Counted from the stretch's first letter, positions 43,366-52,392 are shown. The stretch: DNA of 64,000 bases from Brevibacillus_H ginsengisoli (GCF_050113715.1 NZ_JBNJQR010000006.1:1-64000); one strand, 5' to 3'. Notes: generated by a model not told the origin, from the sequence alone. Program-made: numbers and translations.

Positions 43366-44547
43366 TTATACTCCACTCGGAGTCGTAAGGCCGATCTCTT
43401 CATCAGTCAGGAAGCACTGTGGATCGGATTCCCAGAAGTCGCCATAGTATCCAAATGCGCGAGGACGGAAGTTTCCGTTACATACATTGAAGTACTGACA
43501 GCTAGCGCAACGGCCTTTGATCATCTCTTTGCGATTGCGTAGACCTACAAGGATTGGATGATCACTGTTCCAAATTTCTTGGAAGCTGTTTTCACGCAGG
43601 TTACCAAACGTAATTTGTTGACTGAATTGATCTGGATGGATGTTTCCGCGGTGGTCGATGTTGCAAATCGCGATACCGGAGCGGTTTCCACCGTTGCGGA
43701 CCAATTTTTCATAGATGCGTTCCGCTAATTCAGGGTTTTCTTTTTTAGTTTTGAGATAGAGGTATACGCCGTCCGCATGGTTATCAACGGTCAGGATTTC
43801 GCGTGGGGTTCCATTATCTGCGAAACGTTGGATGGCTTCAAGAATGGTGTCTAGGGCTTCGCGAGATTGCTCATGCGTAATATCGTCTTCTACGGAACCG
43901 CGACCTGCATACACCAAATGGTAGAAACACGCGCGCGGAATATTTTCTTCTTCCATTAAATCTAGGATGGAACGCAGGGAATCGATATTGTGACGATTCA
44001 TCGTGAAACGCAGACCCACTTTTTGACCGACTGCTAAGCAGTTACGAATCCCTTTCAAGGTCATTTCGAAAGCTCCCTCTTTACGACGGAACTTATCGTG
44101 AGTTTCACCGATTCCATCAAGGCTAATCCCAACGTAGCTTACGCCAAGATCTTTCAGCTTGGCCGCTTTCTCAGGAGTAATCAGTGTACCATTGGTCGAG
44201 AAAGTAATACGAATCCCTTTGGAAATCGCGTATTCTGCTAATTCGAGAATATCAGGACGAATGAGAGGCTCTCCACCGGAGAAGAGAATAACCGGGACAT
44301 TCGCTTCCGAAAGTTGATCGATCACGTTTTTTGCCTCTTCTGTGGTAAGCTCTCCGTCGTATGCAACCGCTTCCGAACTAGAGTAACAATGTAAGCAATT
44401 CAGGTTGCAAGTACGCGTGATGTTCCAAACCACAACAGGTCCATGACCTTTATGTGTACCGCTGTGTTGTCCGCGTGCTTCCTCGGAATAACGCAGCTTG
44501 TCACCAAAAGTTTGAGTTGTTTCAAGCAGACTGGACAATCCAATCAT
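43366..44547 (-). CDS. nirJ: NirJ/AhbC-like radical SAM-SPASM haem-modifying enzyme
   Basis: Radical SAM motif CNLNCLHC after VVVWNITRT, then FSGGEPLIRPDILELA, FSTNGTLITPE and VGISLDGIGETHDKFRRKEG, GLRFTMNRHN and FYHLVYAGRG; the C-terminal SPASM cysteines include CNIDHRGNIHPDQFS and GRCASCQYFNVCNG. The whole order closely parallels NirJ of haem d1 synthesis and AhbC of siroheme-dependent haem synthesis. 393 aa. No nirS/cd1 gene is in the window, so haem b synthesis or another tetrapyrrole is equally possible. It is divergent from the hemerythrin gene, sharing an Fnr-type site. Confidence 0.82.
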   Translation of the reverse strand: MIGLSSLLETTQTFGDKLRYSEEARGQHSGTHKGHGPVVVWNITRTCNLNCLHCYSSSEAVAYDGELTTEEAKNVIDQLSEANVPVILFSGGEPLIRPDILELAEYAISKGIRITFSTNGTLITPEKAAKLKDLGVSYVGISLDGIGETHDKFRRKEGAFEMTLKGIRNCLAVGQKVGLRFTMNRHNIDSLRSILDLMEEENIPRACFYHLVYAGRGSVEDDITHEQSREALDTILEAIQRFADNGTPREILTVDNHADGVYLYLKTKKENPELAERIYEKLVRNGGNRSGIAICNIDHRGNIHPDQFSQQITFGNLRENSFQEIWNSDHPILVGLRNRKEMIKGRCASCQYFNVCNGNFRPRAFGYYGDFWESDPQCFLTDEEIGLTTPSGV

Positions 44548-44607
44548 TTACTAATTCCTCCCTTATGATTGCATAAACCCATTGTAACAACTGAAATGGA
44601 CGTGAGA

Positions 44608-44623
44608 TGTGATATTTTTCACA
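44608..44623. promoter_or_regulatory. Fnr-type site between nirJ and the hemerythrin operon
   Basis: TGTGA-TATTTT-TCACA, perfect. It is 61 bp from the nirJ start and 56 bp from the hemerythrin start, so it could drive both divergent units anaerobically. Confidence 0.8.
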
Positions 44624-44678
44624 ACTTTTCAGAACAATTTGCGTTACCATGTGTTTATAAGTAAGGGAGGGAATGGGA

Positions 44679-45212
44679 ATGCCGCAATCTTTGAGGGGTT
44701 GTATAGCGAAATATTACCATCACAACCGTTCAGAGCTACTCGCTTTTTACTATAAAGATCATGAGATTGTAGAAGATCGCTTGGAAGAACTCAAGCTTGC
44801 CTTATCAATCAATGATCTATGGACAGAAGAAAATTGCGAAGTTTTAGATAAATTTAGCTCATTCATGCGGCATGAACTTGAACATCATCTATTGGAAGAA
44901 GAGCTGTTACTCTTTCCGTTGATCGCTAAAGTGTTAGGAGAAGCAAGCGGACCCGTCCGAGCCATGAATACCGAGCACAGTCAGTTACGGATGCTGCGAG
45001 CCGAATTGACAGCGGAGATAGAAGCCTGTCGCCGGAATAAAGTAAGAACCGAAAGATTTAACTGTCTATTCCAGCAGGTTGACGAATGTCTCGCCGAACA
45101 CATTTATAAGGAAAATTACGTGCTGTTTCCAATGGCTGAACAAATTCTCTCCGAAGATCAAAAAGCAAATGCTCTTTGCGAATTATTAAATATGCGTCAT
45201 CGAACCAATTAA
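44679..45212 (+). CDS. Hemerythrin (HHE) domain protein of the nitrate cluster
   Basis: This 177-aa di-iron four-helix protein shows YKDHEIVEDRLEELKL, MRHELEHHLLEEELLLFPLI, MNTEHSQLRMLRAEL and LAEHIYKENYVLFPMAEQIL. In anaerobic clusters such proteins are linked to NO or O2 sensing and repair of Fe-S centres; this is a family-based guess. GGAGGG spacing favours ATG 44679 over 44673. It is followed by a radical SAM gene 26 bp later, probably one operon under the Fnr-type site. Confidence 0.9.
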   Translation: MPQSLRGCIAKYYHHNRSELLAFYYKDHEIVEDRLEELKLALSINDLWTEENCEVLDKFSSFMRHELEHHLLEEELLLFPLIAKVLGEASGPVRAMNTEHSQLRMLRAELTAEIEACRRNKVRTERFNCLFQQVDECLAEHIYKENYVLFPMAEQILSEDQKANALCELLNMRHRTN

Positions 45213-45238
45213 CTCACAAGTCACAAGGAGTGAATGTA

Positions 45239-46336
45239 GTGAAGTATAATGAGAATCCGTTTATTGCCATTTGGGAAGTGACTCGTGCATGTGCGTTGAA
45301 GTGCTTGCACTGTCGAGCTGAAGCTCAGCCGCTGCCTGACCCGCGCCAGCTTACACACGAGGAAGGCAAGGACTTAATTGATCAGATCGCACAGATGGGC
45401 AATCCGCTGCTCGTTTTTACAGGTGGGGACCCGCTGATGAGACCTGATTTATTCGAATTGACTCGTTACGCAATCTCCAAAGGGCTTCGGGTATCGATGA
45501 CGCCAAGTGCGACTCCACGTGTAACGCTTGACGCGATGCGAGAGGCAAAAGATGCCGGTTTGGCGCGTTGGGCATTCAGTGTAGATGGTCCTAACGCTGA
45601 GGTTCATGATCAGTTCCGTGGAACAAAGGGTTCTTTTGACTTGACGGTGAAAGCGTTAGCAAATTTAAAGGAATTAGGTCTACCTATTCAAATTAACACG
45701 ACTGTCTCACGTTACAACGCCCATCTGTTGGAAGAGATTGCTGCGTTGGTAGAGGACTGGGAAGCCGTTCTTTGGAGTGTGTTCTTCCTGGTGCCAACCG
45801 GACGTGGGCAAGTAGACGATATGGTGTCGCCCGAAGAACATGAGCGCATTTACGAATGGCTGTTGAAGAAAACCAAGGAAGTAAGCTATAGCATTAAAAC
45901 GACGGCAGCACCTGCTTTTCGCCGTGTAGCGATTCAAAAGAAAGAAGTCATTATGGATTCTGGACGTGTCGTTCAGAAGGAGAAGCGCCCAGATTTTATC
46001 GGACGCGCCGTACACGGTATTACGGATGGTCGCGGTTTTGTCTTTATTTCTCATATTGGTGATGTTATGCCAAGCGGTTTCTTGCCAATTCCTACGGATA
46101 ATGTGCGAAATACACCGTTGGCTGAAATTTATCGGAACAACCCGATCTTTAAAGATTTGCGTGACACAAGCAAATATAAAGGAAAGTGTGGCGCATGTGA
46201 ATTTAACGAAATTTGCGGTGGTTCACGCGCAAGGGCATACGCCGTAACAGGTGATTATTTAGAAAGTGATCCGGGATGTGCTTACATTCCAAAAGGTTGG
46301 AATCATGAAGGAAGTGAGGTAGCTTGCAACCAGTAA
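45239..46336 (+). CDS. Radical SAM-SPASM protein (AhbD/NirJ2-like, TIGR04053-type)
   Basis: CALKCLHC after FIAIWEVTRA is the radical SAM motif; then VFTGGDPLMRPDLFELTRYA, SMTPSATPRVT, FSVDGPNAEVHDQFRGTKGS, NTTVSRYNAH and WSVFFLVPTGRGQ, with a C-terminal SPASM cluster (CGACEFNEICGGSRARAYAV). The TPSATP and FLVPTGRG elements mark the TIGR04053/AhbD-like branch, related to the last haem-forming step. The frame opens at TTG 45176, but AAGGAG favours GTG 45239 (365 aa). It overlaps the YwiC-like gene by 13 bp. Confidence 0.8.
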   Translation: MKYNENPFIAIWEVTRACALKCLHCRAEAQPLPDPRQLTHEEGKDLIDQIAQMGNPLLVFTGGDPLMRPDLFELTRYAISKGLRVSMTPSATPRVTLDAMREAKDAGLARWAFSVDGPNAEVHDQFRGTKGSFDLTVKALANLKELGLPIQINTTVSRYNAHLLEEIAALVEDWEAVLWSVFFLVPTGRGQVDDMVSPEEHERIYEWLLKKTKEVSYSIKTTAAPAFRRVAIQKKEVIMDSGRVVQKEKRPDFIGRAVHGITDGRGFVFISHIGDVMPSGFLPIPTDNVRNTPLAEIYRNNPIFKDLRDTSKYKGKCGACEFNEICGGSRARAYAVTGDYLESDPGCAYIPKGWNHEGSEVACNQ

Positions 46337-47073
46337 GCAACCAAACGAAGCCAACTTGGATTTTTCCACGTGAACATGGGGCATGGGCGATGTTGATCAT
46401 GCCCTTTTTATTAGGAATTGCGATTTCTGGGCATACACTCTATCACGCGTTTGCCGGTATTGGGTTCTTTATGGGCTATTTGGCCATGTATGCTTTTCTC
46501 GGGATCGTGAGGCAGCCAAGAAGAATGAGGGAATTGCTATTATGCTTCCTCGTATATTCACTTGGAGCAGTCTGTTTCTTGCTGATTCCTTTTCTTTACA
46601 AGCCTCAAGCGTTTCTCCCGGTTCTTGCGATGGTGCCATTATTGGGAATTTCCGTCATATTCATTGTGAAGAAGAAGGAACGTCACTTTGGCAATGATTT
46701 GGCGGGCATTACGGCATTAACGATGCTATTACCCATTGCAGCTAGCCTCGGACAACAGGTGCAAGTATCCACTGTTCTTCTTGCTATGGGACTTAATATC
46801 GTCTACTTCACAGGCAGTGTGTTTTATGTCAAATCGATGATTCGGGAGCGAACGAATCAGTCATTTCGTATGATTGGGATAGCCTACCATGTCTGTGTGT
46901 TGCTCACCGCTTTGCTTTTTCAGTCCACGACACTACTAGCTCTTTTATTTATTCCGAGTACGATCAAGATGCTCTCCGTGATACGAATCCAACAACTTAA
47001 ACCGATAGCCGTCGGAATTACTGAGATCGTGAATGCCGTTTGGTTTGTCGTTGGAGCCTTTTGGATATTATAG
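46324..47073 (+). CDS. ywiC: YwiC-like membrane protein
   Basis: This polytopic protein of about eight membrane segments (249 aa) opens TWIFPREHGAWAMLIMPFLL, the hallmark of the YwiC family; other marks are GFFMGYLAMYAFLGIVRQPR and KKKERHFGNDLAGITALTML. In Bacillus subtilis ywiC is next to narK-fnr and narGHJI, so the context agrees. The biochemical function is unknown (UbiA-like prenyltransferase resemblance has been noted for related folds, but motifs are not clear here). TTG 46324 follows AAGGAAGTGAGG and overlaps the upstream stop. Confidence 0.85.
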   Translation: MQPVSNQTKPTWIFPREHGAWAMLIMPFLLGIAISGHTLYHAFAGIGFFMGYLAMYAFLGIVRQPRRMRELLLCFLVYSLGAVCFLLIPFLYKPQAFLPVLAMVPLLGISVIFIVKKKERHFGNDLAGITALTMLLPIAASLGQQVQVSTVLLAMGLNIVYFTGSVFYVKSMIRERTNQSFRMIGIAYHVCVLLTALLFQSTTLLALLFIPSTIKMLSVIRIQQLKPIAVGITEIVNAVWFVVGAFWIL

Positions 47074-47155
47074 GAGACTTATTTGACCATTGAAGCGTTT
47101 TTTGATAGCATCTTCTCTAGTTGTTCAAGGTGAACTGCAAGAAGGAGGAGTATGT

Positions 47156-47428
47156 ATGACAGCTATCCAAAAACGTTGGATGTTCATAGGAATTGTAATC
47201 CTTGCCATAGTAGCGGGCGTTCTCATCTACAAAGGCATGCAAGATAAAAGTCCGATGGTTCCATTACTCTCGTATGACTTGAAGCAAAAACAAGTGACGC
47301 AAGTAGAAGATTATCTGAAAAAGAACCATTATGAATTCGAGCTTAAAGACAAAAAAATATATGTTCATGAATCCAAAGCAGAAGAGATTCTGGTGAACAT
47401 GAGCGCTCAGGGGATTCCATCACCATAG
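47156..47428 (+). CDS. Stand-alone FliF/YscJ N-terminal-like domain with a membrane helix (90 aa)
   Basis: GAAGGAGGAG sets ATG 47156 within a longer frame open from 47090. Residues about 8-28 form one membrane helix (RWMFIGIVILAIVAGVLIYK), followed by MVPLLSYDLKQKQVTQVEDY, IYVHESKAEEILVNMSA and QGIPSP at the very end. This aligns by eye with the FliF start of this genome (WMIAAIALFLVV.., YVPLYNQRLSEQEVGLIKQE, IEVPEVNAQDVVVDLAAKGI, PS), i.e. the first ring-building motif. No other FliF part follows. Function is unknown. Confidence 0.6.
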   Translation: MTAIQKRWMFIGIVILAIVAGVLIYKGMQDKSPMVPLLSYDLKQKQVTQVEDYLKKNHYEFELKDKKIYVHESKAEEILVNMSAQGIPSP

Positions 47429-47454
47429 ATTATCCCGTGAAGAGCATGACGAAA

Positions 47455-47497
47455 AAACTATCTACAAACAGCTTCGAACTGTTTAGATAGTTTTTTT
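47455..47497 (+). terminator. Terminator after the FliF-like gene
   Basis: AAACTATCTA (47455-47464) pairs with TAGATAGTTT (47484-47493), with inner AACAG/CTGTT, followed by T. Confidence 0.9.
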
Positions 47498-47776
47498 CGT
47501 TAGCAGAGGGAATTCCGACATTCAAGAACCAATATAAAAAGACCGCAGACCATGAGACCTAGGTCTAAAGAAGGAAAATACGAACGTCTACTTTAATCAT
47601 CGGTAAATAAAATCGTAAACTTTACTTTCAATTTTTTAGTAGTAAAGCAATATATTCATGAGAATTTTTTCGGTAAAACTGTTATAGAATGAGGAGAATA
47701 GTGGAAAAATGCCCAAAAAGAAACTACAATATGGTAGAAGTACCGAAGAACTATAAATATTAATCCAAGGTGAAAT
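47498..47776. other. AT-rich intergenic stretch with one palindrome
   Basis: The only marked structure is the perfect 12-bp palindrome AGACCTAGGTCT (47555-47566). A 15-codon ORF (ATG 47709, MPKKKLQYGRSTEEL) after GAGGAG is possible but unsupported. No other gene is seen between 47429 and 47776. Confidence 0.35.
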
Positions 47777-48676
47777 ATGAGAACTCTCTGCTTTCTTCTC
47801 GCGTCCATACATAGTCTCTCGGATCATGAGGTCAATTTTGATTTGTTTCAAGTTATCAAACAAGACCATGCAAATCAGCTTAGGGAATTGGTGAAGGCGA
47901 ACAACTCGCTGCCAAGACGTTATTTTGAATTCCTGGTGAAAAGTGGAATTATGGAGATTCAAGGGGTAGATACGTTCGAAAGTATTACCGATTCGATCAC
48001 GGCCATTGGGATGAACATTAAATCCATTGGAACGACCGTTCTGTTTGATATGTGTTTTTCTCCTCAGACCTATAAGCTTTGGCAGAATTGCGATGCGATG
48101 ATCGAAGAAATTACATTGCCTGGTGATATCTTTGAAGAGTATGTGTATCGATTGGGGGCGTTGAGTCGATTCCGATACTTGGGCAGAATTGACGAACCCA
48201 CAACCGCGATTAGCCTGGGCGAGAATGACATGATCGAGTTCAAACGGGATTTCCTCAACTCCAAGAGCGCCATTATCAAAGCTGTCGTCGCTTTCGCGAA
48301 TAGCAATAACGGAAATTTATTTTTGGGAATTGCAGATGACGGTGAGATCGTAGGAGTGAACGAGGAGCTGCAGCATTATGGAGACCCCGACAAATATATT
48401 TTAGCCATCACACAATATATTCAAGATAAGACGACACCATTAATGGCTCCCTATCCGAAGATTTCGCTGAAAAAGGTCGAAGACAAATATGTGGTGGTCA
48501 TTTTTATTGAAGTTGGTTCCGACCTGGTGTGTGGCATGGACAAGAATAACGAAAAGTTTGTTGCCATTCGGACGAATAATCGCTCCGTTATTGTCAAGGA
48601 TCCACATCAAATCGGGGAGATCTATGTCAAAAGACGTCTTGGCAGCGATATTAGTCGTCGTTTAGGACTCTTGTAA
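47777..48676 (+). CDS. AlbA_2/Schlafen-like putative nucleic-acid-binding protein
   Basis: ATG 47777 follows AAGGTGA. The N-terminal ~140 residues are not recognised. The C-terminal domain (about 145-265) has the AlbA_2/Schlafen pattern: LGENDMIEFKRDFLNS (E.K), IIKAVVAFANSNNGNLFLGI, ADDGEIVGVN, then IFIEVGSD and VAIRTNNRSVIV. Proteins with this domain are found in regulators, tRNA-cleaving Schlafen proteins and defence systems. 299 aa. Nothing defence-related is adjacent, so regulation is as likely. Confidence 0.75.
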   Translation: MRTLCFLLASIHSLSDHEVNFDLFQVIKQDHANQLRELVKANNSLPRRYFEFLVKSGIMEIQGVDTFESITDSITAIGMNIKSIGTTVLFDMCFSPQTYKLWQNCDAMIEEITLPGDIFEEYVYRLGALSRFRYLGRIDEPTTAISLGENDMIEFKRDFLNSKSAIIKAVVAFANSNNGNLFLGIADDGEIVGVNEELQHYGDPDKYILAITQYIQDKTTPLMAPYPKISLKKVEDKYVVVIFIEVGSDLVCGMDKNNEKFVAIRTNNRSVIVKDPHQIGEIYVKRRLGSDISRRLGLL

Positions 48677-48716
48677 AAAGAACGATAAAGTCAAAATGCG
48701 TGACTGGAGGGACTGC

Positions 48717-49787
48717 ATGACCAGAAGTTGGATCGGTACCTTTCTCAGCCTGTTCAGTTTGGTGATGATTCTCTCGGGATGTTCTACCGCTCCCACAAAG
48801 ACAACAGATCGAGTCGATAACTTATTTAGCAGCAAGATCCATTCGGTTAAACAAGTTTCCGTCATTACTACAGATGGACAAGAGATTGTTCTGGATAGCC
48901 AGACTGTCAAGAATACGTTGCCGCAAACGACGCAGGAGATTTACCGTTCGACGGACAGCTTACGAGAATCTGATGTCAGGTATACGGTGCTTGCTTATCG
49001 GGATGATCAAGCGCCTCTCGTTATTGAGGTGGGAGAATCTGCTTGTCAATTTGAAGGTACCACCTACCGTGGGGTCGATACCCAAGCCTTCTATCAAAGC
49101 ATTGCGGAGCTAACCGGACAAGCATTATTTTCGGGGAACAATCCACAGTCCATCCAATTGTCCGCGCTGGATAAAGAGGACAAAGCAGGTTTAAATCCTG
49201 TACAAACCCAACAAGTCTGGCGAATGATCAAACAAGCCAAATATCAAGTAAAACCGGAGTTTATTCCTTATCCTCTATTTCCAAACTATAAACTTCAACT
49301 GGATTTTGGAGATCGAATTCGAGAAGTGAGCATGCTAACACCGGGTCTAGTAAAACTCCAGATCGGAAATGATGTCTTGTATTACCGAGTACCGAGTTCC
49401 TTGTTTTCTTTACTCACAAAATACATTACTCCTCAATCTGACGAACATAATCTGATTGATAAACTTTTTAAAGCGCGCGGCATATTTATGGTTTCTGCCG
49501 ACAGTCAAGAAAAATTCAACACGACCTTTAAAGACCCCATTCTCTGGGAGAGCTTGGCCCATCAATTTGTCCGGATTCTGAAACAAGGCGTTCTCTCCAA
49601 TCAAAATGTTCTATCAGGAGAAAATGTGAAGTACAAGATTACGTTGTTAATTGGAGACACAAGGAAGGAAGTAGAAGTCTTTTCCAGTGGTTTCAGGCTG
49701 GATGGGCAAACATTCAAGCAACCGGAAATTATCGGTAAATTACGAGAATTAGTAACCCAGTACAGAATTTTAGAGAAGTCTAACTAA
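48717..49787 (+). CDS. Uncharacterised lipoprotein (356 aa)
   Basis: TGGAGG sets ATG 48717. The signal peptide (WIGTFLSLFSLVMILSGC) ends in lipobox LSGC, predicting a membrane-anchored surface lipoprotein. The rest is soluble with two halves, each containing a short strand-rich repeat (VSVITTDGQEIVLDS; KITLLIGDTRKEVEVFSSGF). No known domain was recognised. It stands 40 bp downstream of the AlbA_2 gene, possibly co-transcribed. Confidence 0.8.
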   Translation: MTRSWIGTFLSLFSLVMILSGCSTAPTKTTDRVDNLFSSKIHSVKQVSVITTDGQEIVLDSQTVKNTLPQTTQEIYRSTDSLRESDVRYTVLAYRDDQAPLVIEVGESACQFEGTTYRGVDTQAFYQSIAELTGQALFSGNNPQSIQLSALDKEDKAGLNPVQTQQVWRMIKQAKYQVKPEFIPYPLFPNYKLQLDFGDRIREVSMLTPGLVKLQIGNDVLYYRVPSSLFSLLTKYITPQSDEHNLIDKLFKARGIFMVSADSQEKFNTTFKDPILWESLAHQFVRILKQGVLSNQNVLSGENVKYKITLLIGDTRKEVEVFSSGFRLDGQTFKQPEIIGKLRELVTQYRILEKSN

Positions 49788-50045
49788 GTGAGATGCCTTT
49801 GGAGAAGGGTGTCCGAAAACAAAAATTTGCCTCGGAATCTTTGATAATCAAGGCATTGAATTATGAAAAAAACTCAAAATATTTAAGTTATGCATATAAA
49901 ACTTTTCTCCGGCCGAAATTTGTCGTAAAATAGACATGTTGTTCACAACTTGGTGGTAGGAATTCCGGAGAAAGCTGGTTAAAGTTCGCTTTTGGAAGGA
50001 CTATCCATCTATTTTTCGATCCAAACTGCCATAGGAGGATGGAGA

Positions 50046-51206
50046 ATGAACGTTCATGAGTACCAAGGTAAAGAGATACTGAAGCAATATGGTGTTAAGG
50101 TACCTGAAGGCCGCGTAGCCTTTACTGTGGAAGAAGCAGTAGAAGCAGCGAAAGAATTGGGCACCCAAGTAGTTGTAGTAAAAGCGCAAATCCACGCTGG
50201 TGGACGCGGTAAAGCGGGCGGCGTAAAAGTTGCCAAGAATTTGGACGAAGTACGCAAATACTCAGAAGAAATTCTTGGTAAAGTACTCGTTACGCATCAA
50301 ACTGGACCAGAAGGTAAAGAAGTTAAACGTTTGTTGATCGAACAAGGTTGCGACATCAAAAAAGAGTACTACATAGGTTTAGTTCTTGACCGCGCAACTG
50401 GACGAGTAACAATGATGGCTTCTGAAGAGGGCGGTACTGAGATCGAAGAGGTAGCAGAACATACCCCTGAAAAAATCTTCAAAGAAGTAATTGATCCAGT
50501 AACAGGCTTGACAGCTTTCCAAGCGCGTAAGCTTGCGTATGCAATCAAAATCCCAACTGAGTTAGTGAACAAAGCAGTGAAATTCATGATGGGATTATAC
50601 CAAGCGTATGTCGACAAAGATTGCTCGATTGCGGAAATCAACCCACTCGTAGTAACTGGCGACGGCGAAGTTATGGCGCTTGACGCGAAATTGAACTTCG
50701 ATTCCAACGCTCTTTATCGTCATGCTGACATCGTAGCAATGCGCGATCTTGGTGAAGAAGACGAGAAAGAAATCGAAGCATCCAAATTCGACCTGTCTTA
50801 CATTGCGTTAGACGGTAACATTGGTTGCATGGTTAACGGTGCAGGTCTTGCGATGGCTACAATGGACATCGTGAAGTTCTACGGCGGAGATCCTGCTAAC
50901 TTCCTAGATGTAGGTGGCGGCGCTACCGAAGAGAAAGTAACAGAAGCCTTCAAAATCATCTTGAAAGATGAAAAAGTTAAAGGGATCTTCGTTAACATCT
51001 TCGGTGGAATTATGAAGTGTGACATTATCGCTAACGGTGTTGTAGGCGCGGCGAAACAGGTGCAATTGGATCGTCCATTGGTTGTTCGCCTGGAAGGTAC
51101 CAATGTAGAGTTGGGTAAGAAAATCCTGAAGGAATCCGGCTTAAATATCGTAGCTGCCGAGTCCATGGCGGATGGCGCAGAAAAAATCGTTGCACTTGTG
51201 AAGTAG
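50046..51206 (+). CDS. sucC: Succinyl-CoA synthetase beta subunit
   Basis: TCA-cycle enzyme converting succinyl-CoA to succinate with NTP formation. The ATP-grasp domain begins MNVHEYQGKEILKQYGVKVP and includes VVKAQIHAGGRGKAGGVKV; the CoA-ligase part has NGAGLAMATMDIVKFYGG, FLDVGGGATEEKV and GIFVNIFGGIMKCDIIANGV. At 386 aa it is standard. The frame is open from 49992, but AGGAGG and homology set ATG 50046. Unusually regular, optimised codon use suggests high expression. Confidence 0.98.
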   Translation: MNVHEYQGKEILKQYGVKVPEGRVAFTVEEAVEAAKELGTQVVVVKAQIHAGGRGKAGGVKVAKNLDEVRKYSEEILGKVLVTHQTGPEGKEVKRLLIEQGCDIKKEYYIGLVLDRATGRVTMMASEEGGTEIEEVAEHTPEKIFKEVIDPVTGLTAFQARKLAYAIKIPTELVNKAVKFMMGLYQAYVDKDCSIAEINPLVVTGDGEVMALDAKLNFDSNALYRHADIVAMRDLGEEDEKEIEASKFDLSYIALDGNIGCMVNGAGLAMATMDIVKFYGGDPANFLDVGGGATEEKVTEAFKIILKDEKVKGIFVNIFGGIMKCDIIANGVVGAAKQVQLDRPLVVRLEGTNVELGKKILKESGLNIVAAESMADGAEKIVALVK

Positions 51207-51344
51207 TCGATTAAACTTATTCCTTACTTCGATTTGTATGCGTTTTCTGCTGATACATGCCACTGCACCCGAAGGAAGCGTTAAGCTTCGTCGAGTGTGC
51301 CCCCAACTTGCAAACTAGGAAAATAAAGGTGGGAAAAATTCGCG

Positions 51345-52271
51345 ATGAGTATTCTTGTTAATAAAAATACCAAGGTTATTACGCAAAATATGACCGGTAA
51401 AACCGGTATGTTCCACACCAAAGGCGGACTCGATTACGGTACGCAAATGGTTGCTGGCGCTACACCTGGTAAAGGTGGTACAGTTGTTGACTTTACCCTT
51501 GACAACGGTGCAACTGTTCAAGTTCCTGTGTTCAACACAGTAGCTGAAGCAAAACACGAAACAGGTGCCAACGCTTCTGTTATCTATGTTCCGCCAGCAG
51601 GTGCTGCTGATGCGATCATGGAAGCGGTAGACGCTGACCTTGATCTCGTTATTTGTATCACAGAAGGTATTCCAGTCCTTGACATGGTAAAAGTAAAACG
51701 CTTCATGGAAGGTAAAAAGACCCGCCTTATTGGTCCAAACTGCCCAGGCGTAATTACTCCAGGCGAATGTAAAATTGGTATCATGCCAGGTTACATTCAC
51801 ACACCAGGTAAAGTTGGGATCGTTTCCCGCTCTGGTACCTTGACATATGAAGCGGTTCACCAAACAACTACTCGCGGCATTGGTCAATCCACTGCGGTAG
51901 GTATCGGTGGAGACCCGGTTAACGGAACCAACTTCATCGATGTTCTTTCATTGTTCAACGAAGATCCAGATACTGAAGCAGTTATCATGATCGGTGAGAT
52001 CGGTGGTACAGCGGAAGAAGAAGCAGCTGAATGGATTGCTGCGAACATGAAGAAGCCAGTTGTAGGCTTCATTGGCGGTCAAACTGCACCTCCAGGAAAA
52101 CGCATGGGTCATGCTGGTGCGATCATCTCTGGCGGTAAAGGTACAGCGGCTGAAAAAATCGCGAAACTTGAATCTTGCGGTGTTCGCGTAGCCAAAACTC
52201 CAGCGGTTATCGGAGAGACTTTGGTTGAAGTTTTGAAAGAAAAAGGTATGTTGGATAAAGTATTACTTTAA
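51345..52271 (+). CDS. sucD: Succinyl-CoA synthetase alpha subunit
   Basis: The alpha subunit carries the CoA-binding domain (SILVNKNTKVITQNMTGKTG, FHTKGGLDYGTQMVAGATPG, NASVIYVPPAGAADAIMEA) and the catalytic phospho-histidine loop (RMGHAGAIISGGKGTA). 308 aa against about 300 in relatives. ATG 51345 follows AAAGGTGGG. The 138-bp gap after sucC holds no clear terminator, so the two are likely one operon; a terminator follows sucD. Confidence 0.98.
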   Translation: MSILVNKNTKVITQNMTGKTGMFHTKGGLDYGTQMVAGATPGKGGTVVDFTLDNGATVQVPVFNTVAEAKHETGANASVIYVPPAGAADAIMEAVDADLDLVICITEGIPVLDMVKVKRFMEGKKTRLIGPNCPGVITPGECKIGIMPGYIHTPGKVGIVSRSGTLTYEAVHQTTTRGIGQSTAVGIGGDPVNGTNFIDVLSLFNEDPDTEAVIMIGEIGGTAEEEAAEWIAANMKKPVVGFIGGQTAPPGKRMGHAGAIISGGKGTAAEKIAKLESCGVRVAKTPAVIGETLVEVLKEKGMLDKVLL

Positions 52272-52292
52272 GTTCACATAGCTTTATCGAGA

Positions 52293-52328
52293 AGAAGATG
52301 GCGCTTAGGCAGCCATCTTCTTTTTTTA
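52293..52328 (+). terminator. Terminator of sucCD
   Basis: AGAAGATGGC (52293-52302) pairs perfectly with GCCATCTTCT (52312-52321), followed by T. Confidence 0.92.
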
Positions 52329-52392
52329 GTAAATCGGAAAGTATATAAGTTTCTGATTTACATAAGTGCAACTACGGCTCTGCTGTCGCCAA

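Noticed and set aside
47777..48676. Defence-system membership of the AlbA_2/Schlafen-like protein
   Set aside because: Neighbours are a lipoprotein and nitrate genes; no helicase, nuclease or toxin partner is nearby, so a defence claim is not supported.
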